From the NCBI RefSeq assembly GCF_017916325.1, contig NC_090168.1, forward strand, positions 567,692 to 631,691: a DNA stretch of 64,000 bases, in the 5' to 3' direction. The notes below the pieces were generated by a model. It did not search any database. It saw only the letters and a program-made list of their open reading frames with translations, and was not told the DNA's origin. Shown piece by piece: positions 42,501 through 51,431 of the stretch. The DNA is from Leishmania martiniquensis (Eukaryota > Euglenozoa > Kinetoplastea > Trypanosomatida > Trypanosomatidae). The translations under genes were made by a program, and so were the position numbers. Each line of letters opens with the position of its first letter. The first letter of the stretch is position 1.

Positions 42501-43918
42501 CCGTGTATATCCACGCAGGCTGCGTGGGATCTGTGCATGTACAGCACAATCATGACTCTGCTCAAGCTCCTCTTTGACTTACCGACGGACTGGTCGAAGA
42601 AGACGGTGTGCGACGCATTGGAACGCGAGATGGACTTCACTGTGGAGGCCTCCAACGCGAAGCGCTTCCGGCGCGCCTTCCGCGGCAACCCGCGCTTGTA
42701 CATCCCGCGTGTGCACGACGCGTACACCTCAGCGCAGTTGCTCGTGCTGGAGTGGATCGAGGGAACGAAGCTGAGCGATGTCGAGTCTGTACGGGCACAG
42801 TACGATGAGAAGCGTGTTCTGACCACCTTGTTCGACGCCGTCGGCGACATGGTGTTTAAGCATGGCTTCGTCCACGCCGACCCCCACGCTGCTAATGTGC
42901 TTGTGCGGCCCATGCCGCAGGCCGATCCAGCGCCGGCAACCGTCGGCCCTGAGAGCGCCGCTGCGAACACCACCACCACCACGCCGGCGGCGACGGCGGC
43001 CCGGCACGCCAAGGCAGCGCATGACCCGAGCGACTGCCAAGTCGTCCTCATCGACTTTGGCCTCGCCACGCGGGAGCGGGTGCGCTTTCGCTATCAATAC
43101 GCGCTCCTCTTTGTAAGCCTTTTCACCCATGACAGGGAGTCACTTCGGCGGGTAGTGCACGACTGGGGCATCGACGATGCTGAGATGTTTGCCTCTATCC
43201 AGGCGCAGAAGCCCTTCGAAGCGATCCAGGCTGGCAGCTACGGTGAGGTCACACGCGACGAGGTGATGGCGATGCAGCAGAGGGCGCACGAGCGGGCAAA
43301 AGAGGCCCTGCGCGACATACGACGTCTCCCGAAGGAGCTTATCATGGTGGGCCGCAGCCTCGACATCGTACGCGGCGTCAATCGGCTTTACGGGTCGCCG
43401 GTGAACCGCATCAACATGTTTGTGCAGAGCGCCGTGGAGTGCCTGGGCCCGATGCGCAACTATGACGCGGTCGATGCGTACCTAAAGCGCATGCAGAAGA
43501 TGATGGAAAGGCGGGGCTGCTTGGCCTCTATCGGCATGGACGACTACCAGGAGTACGAAAGCCTGTACGGCGCCTCTGCAGACACCGTCCGAGAGGAACA
43601 GGAAGCTGCAGCGGCACAGATCGCCGCCGAAGACGCGCAGCTCGGGTATCAGCACCCCTGGCCGGGGCCGGCATCGGGGTGCACGCGTGGCTCGACGCCG
43701 TGTATCGGGCCCTGATGCTGCACGGCCTTTTGTTTGTGCTTAACGCGGTCCACATGCTCACCTGCACATACAACTCGCTGATCGCGTCGTTGCTGCCATC
43801 CGCGGCGCAGAAGAAGCTCCGCATCGCAAGCCTGGAAGACCGACCCGATTGTCTATTCGGGCGAGGGGAGTGGAGGGAGGAGGAAGAGGCGGCAGAGGCC
43901 GTCTTGGCAGCTGGCTGA
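42348..43918 (+). pseudogene. NIP7/ABC1-kinase chimeric frame, unit 5, frameshifted
   Basis: Same G-run deletion as in unit 3 (about 43675-43678): the frame ends at 43715 and the C-terminal region is in another frame. Confidence 0.8.
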
Positions 43919-44811
43919 AGCGCACGCACAGCAAAATCGATCGAAGGTGAAGGGGGAGGGAGAGAGGCAAGGGCGCCGATGCAGCGGCCGGGTGCACATC
44001 TCTACTTGCTCCCCGCCCCCAATGGCCTCCTCCGTATCCTCTTCTTGCGTTTTTCTACGCTGCGCTCTGCAGATGGCACAGCGGTTGTACGCACGCGCCA
44101 GCACCCCTACTGCTCGCTCGCCTTGAGGTGCGCTGTTTTCTGCCCGTGGCGGATGCCCCTGCCTTGCCTCGTTCCCCTCTCTCCGCGCCCTGCAACTTTG
44201 CGCCTTTCGGCTTAGCCGGCGTGCGCACCACACGCGTTTGGTCGAGAGCCACACACAGAGTAGTTTTCCAGCCGAGAGATGCAGACAGGCGCGGCAGCTC
44301 GTCCCTCTCCGCCTCTTCTTGCCCTTGCTCATGGGATCCAATCGCCCCCTCCCTCGCTGCAGCGCTCTCAACTGCTCAGCCTCCAGCCGTCCAGAGCGCT
44401 TGCCGCTCGAGCAAGGCACAATGCAGCGGCGCACATGCTCGTGTGCAGCTGGGCACCACATGCCAAGCACCCACTTAGCTGTCTGCGAGCGCGCTCGCTC
44501 TCGCACGTGCTCTCTCTCTCTCTCCTCCCTCCCCCTCTCATTGTGTTCCATGCGTGGTCGGCTCACCACCTTCGCGCGCACACACAAAGGTGCAAGAGCC
44601 ATGTGCAGGTGCTCGTCCTGCTACCTCTCTGGCCGTTATAACCTCCTGGTGCGTGCCCCTGCCTATCCTGTTTTTGCCTCCTTCCGCCAGCGCATAGTCC
44701 CGCGCAAGCAACGCCGCACAGCAGCACCATCGGGCCTTCTCTCCGTAGCTCTTCTCCCCCGCTGCCCCCGTGCGCTATTTCTTCCCCGAGGCTGGAGTGG
44801 TCGCTGCGCGC

Positions 44812-45417
44812 ATGTCTGGCATCATTCACAAAGAGAGCCTGCCTGCGCAGAGCCTCATCAAGCGGCGCCGCGTCGACACCCAAGCGACGACAGGGTCCTG
44901 CAGCGAAGACAGGCGCGGAGACGACGATGAGAAGCGCGTCGACAATGTGGCGAAGGGTGAGGCGGGCGAGAACGGTGCCACATGCTTGGCCGGGGCCCCG
45001 TCTGGGCCATGCAGCTCCTTCGCGCAGACTGAGAACGCGAGCAGCAGCAGTGATGATGATGACGATCAAATCGAGCTGGAAAGCGCAGGCCTGGCGGAAC
45101 TGCGTGCGCCGCGCAGTCGTCGTCAGCAGGAGCAGCCGAGGGCCGGCGGATCTGCCTCATCCTCCTCCGCTCAGTCGTCGGCGAATGTGCCAGCTGGCCC
45201 CGACACCACGCCTCCTCCCTCTGCTTTGAAGGCACACCTTCCGGCGCCCCACACAAACAGTTACGACCACGACGTGTTATTTCGGAACGTGCTGTGGCGC
45301 AGTCCTTCCAAAGCGGGTACTGCAGAGGAGAAGCGGAAGCAAAAGTGGGCCGCAGTGCTGAACCGCACTCAGGACTCGGTGGCCTTTCGGGACTTCATGA
45401 AGAGGCACTTCAAATGA
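44812..45417 (+). CDS. CWC15: CWC15-like spliceosome protein, unit 5
   Basis: 201 residues, the same protein as the unit 1 copy. Confidence 0.8.
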   Translation: MSGIIHKESLPAQSLIKRRRVDTQATTGSCSEDRRGDDDEKRVDNVAKGEAGENGATCLAGAPSGPCSSFAQTENASSSSDDDDDQIELESAGLAELRAPRSRRQQEQPRAGGSASSSSAQSSANVPAGPDTTPPPSALKAHLPAPHTNSYDHDVLFRNVLWRSPSKAGTAEEKRKQKWAAVLNRTQDSVAFRDFMKRHFK

Positions 45418-46630
45418 GCGCCGCACGCCGGCGTCCCTTTCGGAGAAGCCAAGCCGTCTTCGTGCCGGCCTACCACTCCACCCGACTGTCCCTGGAGACG
45501 GGGAGGGCGCTCTCTCTTCTCTCCCCGCCACCTGCTCCCTTCTCCCCTCGGCACAACGTGCAGTTGCTGATAGCATCGGCGTTGTGCTGTACTCGTCGTG
45601 TGCCCTGATCAACGTCGTCTTCGTGCGACGGTGTGTCATCGATGCTCGCGAGTGGCGCCAACGCCGTACCCCTCCTGTGGGTGTGGAGGCGAGTAGCAGC
45701 AGAAACCAAAAACAGAGAGGGAAACCGCATCATTGACAAGCAGAGGGCGACGCCCTCCTCCTCGTCTGCGCAACGAAAGGGCCGCGCAACTGCCGCGAAC
45801 GCGGTGCTGCTCCCTCTCCCGGCTTTCTCCGCCCCCCTCCACCTGTCCTCCGTCGTCTTGCCTTCTGCTGTAGCCTCCGCTTCCCCTGCCGGCATCGCGC
45901 TGCGCGCGAAGCAGTGGTGCTGAAGCCGGAACTGACGCGAAGGCCATGCGACCAGCGGAGACCGAGAGAGAAATAGGCGCGGTTGTCGGTGCTCCCGACT
46001 CTCCCCCCACTCCTGCTCATGCCGCTCTGCACGGCCCGCACAACGGCGGGGGATGGTATACCGCGGCGCATCCGCGCACCTGTGACGGCGCTGCTGGCGC
46101 GCCACGTGAGCGCCTCTCACACCCGCTTGCCTTCAGCCACTGTGAATTCCTGCGCGAGGGGAAAGCGGGCAGGCCTGCCATTGCGCCGGCATGGCGGCGC
46201 CACCGCCTGGTCTTTGTCGCTGGAGCATCCGGCACGGCGCACCGCGCCCGCGCAAGGCGTGCGGTGCTCAGAAGAGAGCCGGAACGGTAGCCGAGGGAAG
46301 GCGGGAGGAGGCGCGCAGCACGTGCCCGAGGAAGGGGGCAGGGAGGCTGAGCTGTGCCTGTCGGCGCACAGCTGTGCAGGTGGGGACGGTGGCCGAAGGA
46401 GACACTGAATGGGACGACCGAAAAAGAGAAACGGAATGGGAAGACAAGATTATGCGTTTATGGCGCCCGTCGGCTGTCTTTGTCGAAGCACGGCGCCCAG
46501 GCAAGCGGCTGCCACCGACGGCCCACTCATGCCAGTTATGCTCACCTGAACGCTGCAAGCACAAAAGGCTTCTTTGGCTCTCCTTCTCGTCTCTCAAGTC
46601 ACATGCGCCAGACACACACAGCGGAACAGC

Positions 46631-48441
46631 ATGCCTGCGAGATCAGTCAGGTCCGAGGACGAAGTCCTGTCCCACGCAGTATGCACAAGTGGCTCACCAA
46701 GCAAGATGTCGGTGTGCGCAGCCGTGCTCTCAGGGGCAAAGCGGCGAAGGCTGCTGCGGCGGCGACTGAGTCGCAGGGGTGCTAAGAGGTGCATCATCAC
46801 TTTTGCCCTGTTGCTGCTTGTCGTGGGAGCTGTGTGGATTCGGCCGCGCCGCTACGCACGCGTTGGAGATGGCAGCAGCCTTGCCATTCCATACCGCTCC
46901 AAAGCCGCAGCGTATCGCGAAAACGCCGTGTTTGTGGGGCCGCTTCCGCATGGCAGCGAAGTCGTCGTCGCTGGCGCCGCAGGTAAGACTGTCCCCGACG
47001 CTGCGCATAGTCGCTCACGTCGCCAAGAGGCCGTGGAGGCGGAGATCGAGGCGTATCTGGCGAGCCACGGCATCCGTCGCGAACGCCGCACACGTGTGCG
47101 CTTTCTCACCCTCTCTACGGCCGTCGACTGGAAACTGTGCACCGCCCTTGGCGCTGCGGCGCTGGCGGGCATCAGCATTCCGGTTACCGGCTTCAATGGG
47201 ACCTACTCGCACGTCGAGCGCTTCAAAACGTATATCGACTTCGTGGAGCAGGAGGGGCTGCGCGACGACGACATCGTTGTCATACTGGACAGCGACGTTT
47301 TCTGGACAGGAGCCGACTTTATCCCTTTTCTCGGAAAGTTCGCACGCTTTTCACCGGCGAAGGAAAGCGACCTGGACGTCGCTGCCGTTCGGGCATGGGA
47401 GGACTATGGGGAGAAGAAGGCGCCACTTTACATGGCGCGCCTGCAAGCCGAGATGCACAGCGGCGCGGCAGACGTGCAGCGCCCTTTGCTGCAGATGCCG
47501 CCTGTGGTGTACAGTAGCGAGCATCTTTGTTCGTGGGGTCAGCACTCGAAGGGTTTCCTGCGGTGCCCAGTGGCCTTTGCGACGCTGGACCACATGATTG
47601 AGGTGGCGCGCAACCACATTTCGAGCTTCGACGTGAGGAAGGTCGTGTCCTACGCGCGCCAGTGCGGCAGCAAGGTGCGTGAGCAACTCGAGGAGTCCTT
47701 CAGGGGAAAGCCACGGTGGATGCTGAACGACTTGCTAGGCAAGCGTGACGCGACGTCGCCGTACATGACGCGACCGCAGCGGTCGCGCGACGATCCGCTC
47801 TTCTACAGCACCACAATTGTGAAGAGGGCCAACCCTACCGTGCTGCTGAACGGCGGCATGCACGTGTCACGCGTGTGGGCGCTGCGCAGACTGGCAAAGG
47901 CTATGGCAACGTTCGCAGGGGCAGAGACGCCAGTCGTGGAGTCCGCAAACCTTCATACATCTCGATGGTGGTGTGACCAATCGATTTTGGGGCCGATTTA
48001 CATTCGGACGCGCCTGTACGAAATCGAGCACGACCTGTTGGCAGGGCCTCCGCTTTCGATGCGAACGCCACCAGTCGCGTACGATGACCGTTTCGGGCCA
48101 CCAGGCCTTGTTGGTCTGGACCGGCGGTCTGAGTTGGCAGTTCTCGCACTGACCCTTGAGAGCCATCCAGCCCCGTTTCACCATGGCAAGTACCTGGAGC
48201 AACAGTTCCCGAGCAGCAGGAGCTGGTGGATTTGGAATAAGACTGAGCACCTGCTGGGCGAGAATGAGCCGCAGGGCCGATCACTGAGCAATCTACGGCT
48301 GACGCGTGGTGGCGCCCTTGTGACGCCTCCGCTGCTGTGGCGCTCGGCGACCTTAGAAGACAGGTCAAGAGGCTTCAACAACGATGCGGAGGAGGACCCT
48401 GACGTGGTTCATGTTCCTTTTCTGCACTACGCAGGTCCTCC
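46631..48441 (+). CDS. SCG-like glycosyltransferase, copy 5, 3' end missing
   Basis: 603 complete codons and part of another before the gap. It is like copy 4 in YSSEHLCSWG, ARQCGSK and ELAVLALTLESHPAPF. Its fifth block is a recombinant: ESANLHTSRWWCDQ as in copy 3 followed by SILGPIYIRTRLYE as in copies 2 and 4; it also has WIWNKTE as in copy 3. The sequence ends at HYAGPP. Confidence 0.8.
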
Positions 48442-48451
48442 NNNNNNNNNN
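48442..48451. other. Assembly gap (10 N)
   Basis: Ten undetermined bases. Sequence to the left is inside the glycosyltransferase and to the right is the A run just before NIP7, which in other units are about 3 kb apart. The gap is therefore not 10 bases long and may hide one or more further units. Confidence 0.98.
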
Positions 48452-48458
48452 GAAAAAA

Positions 48459-49004
48459 ATGCGGCCTCTCACCGACGAAGAGTCTAAAAAGCTCTTCGGC
48501 AAGCTTGCACGGTACATTGGCGCCAACACAACGCATTTACTGGAGAGAACAGGCGAGGAGGAACACGTTTTTCGCCTCCACAAGAGTCGCATCTGGTACA
48601 TGCCGCGACGCCTCGCAAAGCTTGCGAGCTGTGTATCCAAAAAGAATCTGATGGGCATAGGCGTCTTGTTTGCCAAGGTTACCCACAATGGAAGCGTACG
48701 CATCCAAGTGACAGCGCTAGAATACATCGCTCAATACTCTCTCTTCAAAATCTGGGTGAAGCCGAGCCAAGAACAGAGGTTCCTGTACGGTGGAAACGTC
48801 AGTCGGGCAGGCCTTGGCCGTATCACCGAGTCGACACCCAAGTACCAGAAGGTGGCGGTGTTCTCAATGGGCGACATCCCCTTAGGCTTCGGAGTTGCTG
48901 CTCAAGGCACCCTGGAGTGTCGAAAGTGCGAAATGAATTCACAGGTTCTGTTCCATGAGGCTGATGTTGGTGAATATTTGAGGGATGAGGCGAGTTTGAC
49001 ATGA
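48459..49004 (+). CDS. NIP7: NIP7, 60S ribosome biogenesis factor, intact copy
   Basis: 181 residues, against 180 in human NIP7, and matching the family from end to end. NIP7 acts in the nucleolus in pre-rRNA processing and 60S subunit assembly. Visible landmarks: MRPLTDEESKKLFGKLARYI at the start, EEHVFRLHKSRIWY, VTALEYIAQYSLFKIWVKP, then the PUA domain with FLYGGNVSRAGLGRITE, FSMGDIPLGFGVAAQGT and the end VLFHEADVGEYLRDEASLT. This is the only complete NIP7 in the window; the copies at the unit ends are truncated relics. It sits directly right of the assembly gap. Confidence 0.95.
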   Translation: MRPLTDEESKKLFGKLARYIGANTTHLLERTGEEEHVFRLHKSRIWYMPRRLAKLASCVSKKNLMGIGVLFAKVTHNGSVRIQVTALEYIAQYSLFKIWVKPSQEQRFLYGGNVSRAGLGRITESTPKYQKVAVFSMGDIPLGFGVAAQGTLECRKCEMNSQVLFHEADVGEYLRDEASLT

Positions 49005-49659
49005 GAGTCTCTTGTTTATCCCTGCCGCGTCTGTGTTTCATAAAAGGGTGTTTCGTTTGAGTATTTCTAAAGGTGTGGACAGCGTTGTGATAAATTCACC
49101 GTTGAAAGTGTGTTTATGCTTGTATATGTGTGTAAGAGGACTTAAACACTCATAACTGGAGTGATAAGTTGTACTAATAGCCTGGTGCACAAAGGAAGGG
49201 TAATGATTGCATGTTATACTGCCGCAGATATGGATCTTTTTGTTGGTGGGGAGTCAGGTATCTGGGAGCCGATCGAAATTACGGCAGTGGCTCTGCTTTT
49301 TCTGAGAGAACCAGGGAAAGCTAGGGGTTCAGTAGAGGTGGTTGGACGACTCTGCGCCGAGACACTAAGGAGGAACGTTTTGTGATGAACCTTCGAGGCA
49401 AATCGAAGAGCTTGATGTTTGCTGTTATTAACTGGCCCTTTATTCTCATTATGAATCCTTACTATATTTCACTCGTTCACGTTTCTCCTGCTAGCGCATA
49501 GTTCTCCCGAGATCTTCACCGCATCGCCCCTGCCTCACACAACCGCTTAAAGTGAAAGTCTGTCGCGCACATCGACTTTACAGAGCGTATCTGACCTTCC
49601 TAAAAGCTCATCCGCATTAATCGTGTTCGCTACACTGACAGAGCGGCGCCAGAGGCAAT
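49005..49659. other. Intergenic, AT-richer stretch
   Basis: No supported gene. The sequence is visibly richer in A/T than the array. A T/C-rich stretch and AG near 49474-49500 could be the trans-splice acceptor for the next gene. Confidence 0.5.
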
Positions 49660-49980
49660 ATGCCAGCAGCTACAAAAACGATTCAAAGGTCGGTTGACCG
49701 TCTTCGCGGGCAGATGATCCGGATGGCCCACGGATTTCGTGACTACAACTTTCGTCAGTACTTTGTGCAGCACGTCAAGGACGACTTTGCTGCCATTAAA
49801 AGGCTCTCAGAGGAAGAACAAAAGAAGTTTTTAGCAGCAGAGGGGCGTAATAAGCTACGCCAGCTACAGCGGATGACTTTGGTGAATCGGATGTATGCAA
49901 AGCGACCTGTATACTTTGACACCGACGCACGGAAGGCTCATGGCAAACGTAGTGGTGACGCGGGTAAGCCAGTGGAGTGA
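49660..49980 (+). CDS. ISD11: ISD11/LYRM4-like LYR protein (mitochondrial Fe-S assembly)
   Basis: 106 residues. The layout follows ISD11, the small LYR-family partner of the cysteine desulfurase NFS1 in mitochondrial iron-sulfur cluster assembly: LRGQMIRMAHGFRDYNFRQY aligns with the family's [20 protein letters not shown], then VQHVKDDFAAIK with VRRIRDAFRENK, then LRQLQRMTLVNRMYA with LGVIRRQVHIGQLYS. The tripeptide that names the family is here RLR rather than LYR, while the downstream YN-(F/Y)R-(Q/T)Y motif and the second and third helices are kept. The C-terminal 20 residues are a basic extension. Start at 49660 is the first ATG and gives a typical length. Confidence 0.8.
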   Translation: MPAATKTIQRSVDRLRGQMIRMAHGFRDYNFRQYFVQHVKDDFAAIKRLSEEEQKKFLAAEGRNKLRQLQRMTLVNRMYAKRPVYFDTDARKAHGKRSGDAGKPVE

Positions 49981-50232
49981 ATGATACGAACCTGCGATGT
50001 GAGCCTTGCGCCTTCGGCTTTATCTGAAGCTGCTGTCGCTGGTCTCCTCACATACAGTTGTATATGCATTTCTTTTCTGTTTCGCTTACATGCTTTAATA
50101 GCGGGCTCTCTTTTCTTTTTTTTTACCATGATGGGCGCAGTGCCTATTTAGAGCTTGTGATTGCCACCTCTACCTCGCATTCCCGACTCAGCGTCCGTCG
50201 TTTTTTCCAGTGAGTAGGAGCTTGAGGAGATA

Positions 50233-50508
50233 ATGGCAAATCTGCTTGTTCGCATACGCGAGTCGTTTCGCACGTGCTTTCTTTGGATATGCGGAGATCT
50301 TGTAAGGGGGCAACAGGAATGCCGTATGCTCTATATTCCTATTAATTGCGTATCCGCAGGGTTGCTATATCATGTTAGCTTTTGCCTTCCGCTGGACAGC
50401 GGACCCACGTCGGCTAGTGTGTGCGTTTCAGACTGTAATACTGAAATTGAACTAAAGATGGCAAACGTGGCGGTGCCACTCAGCATCACCTGTATTGGTA
50501 GCCACTGA
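50233..50508 (+). CDS. Small hypothetical protein (weak)
   Basis: 91 codons from an ATG placed about 25 bases after a T tract ending in CAG (cgttttttccag). The product is mildly hydrophobic with several cysteines and matches no family I know. It may be a chance frame in an AT-richer intergenic region. Confidence 0.22.
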   Translation: MANLLVRIRESFRTCFLWICGDLVRGQQECRMLYIPINCVSAGLLYHVSFCLPLDSGPTSASVCVSDCNTEIELKMANVAVPLSITCIGSH

Positions 50509-51219
50509 CTGGAGCGATGGGTGAACACACTCATTGTCGCAAGCACATGGTACCCACGAACAAAAAAAGCTGTCTGCTCCTAAGTCCGTCCTCTCTCTTT
50601 GGCATCGAACTGTTCCTATTTCCTTTGGCATCTCCTACTATTCCCTTGCTGCTGTGTGTCTACACCGGAGCTTGCAACTGTACTATGTGCGTGCACCGCG
50701 GCTTGAGAGCCACTCCGGACTCATTTTCCTGCTTTTCTCCTCCTCAGTGCTACACCTTACTTGCATGTAAATCAGAACAGAGCTAGCATTCACTGTTGTG
50801 TGCGGTAAAGACGTGCAGCCGCGTGCTTCCGTGCGCATTAGCTTTCAACTGGAGAAACTATGGGGTAAAACGGAGGGACTTTTTCTCCCTTTTCACCCTC
50901 ACAGGAGAGCCACTCAGCCTTCTCGCATTGATGCGTGACATCCATCTTCTTTGCTCCCATAACCGGCGCCTCTTTCGCTCTCTTTTTGATAGTGCCTCTC
51001 TTTCTCTCCTCTTTATTGCTCTTCCCCTGGCCCACGTCACATTCTCTCTCGGATTCTTGTCGCTTAAAGACTCTTTCCGATTGCCAGTTGACTATTTGTT
51101 TTTGATTATCGATTCTTTCTTTATACGCGCTAGTTGAGAGACAGATCCTTTTTCCAGTTGTTGTGCTCTTTTCCCAGCACCCTCACCGACTCCTGCGCTC
51201 CTAGCATACTCTACTGTTC

Positions 51220-51238
51220 GTGTGTGTGTGTGTGTGTG
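51220..51238. repeat. (GT)n microsatellite
   Basis: Nine or more uninterrupted GT dinucleotides, common in trypanosomatid untranslated regions. Confidence 0.9.
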
Positions 51239-51317
51239 ATGTGAGTGGCGCTACCGAGGTGGCTCCCGCTATTGGGCGGAAGAAAGTCGGCGAGGCGGCA
51301 TCCGCATTGCACCTGTC

Positions 51318-51347
51318 ACCTCTTTTTTTTTCCGGTGCTTTGCAGCT
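51318..51347 (+). promoter_or_regulatory. Polypyrimidine tract and AG ahead of the decayed gene
   Basis: A run of T/C (cacctctttttttttccgg) followed by tttgcag is a textbook trypanosomatid splice acceptor, placed about 85 bases before the ATG at 51432. Its preservation suggests the downstream gene died recently. Confidence 0.5.
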
Positions 51348-51431
51348 TTACTTCTCAGCTACTCCACAAGTGCATAGGCATGTTGAAGGACGCTAACACG
51401 ACGCACCCACTTCGTGGGGCAGCGCCTCCGG

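Larger units (their letters stand above)
42501..48441 (+). repeat. Tandem unit 5, cut by the assembly gap
   Basis: Fifth direct repeat, about 5.9 kb present. It stops inside the glycosyltransferase, exactly at the start of the last variable block. The rest (end of glycosyltransferase, aminotransferase relic, syntaxin) must lie in the gap if the unit is complete. Confidence 0.93.
49981..51431. other. Intergenic stretch, one weak small frame
   Basis: About 1.45 kb. A frame at 50233-50508 (91 codons, starting MANLLVRIRE) follows a T-rich tract with AG and could be a small gene, but it has no recognisable domain. A (GT)n run lies at 51220-51238 and a good pyrimidine tract with AG at about 51318-51347 serves the decayed gene downstream. 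Confidence 0.45.

Noticed and set aside
5185..48441. A mobile element or transposon as the cause of the array
   Set aside because: No transposase, target-site duplication or terminal inverted repeat was seen; the NIP7/ABC1K junction is explained by unequal exchange at short homology.
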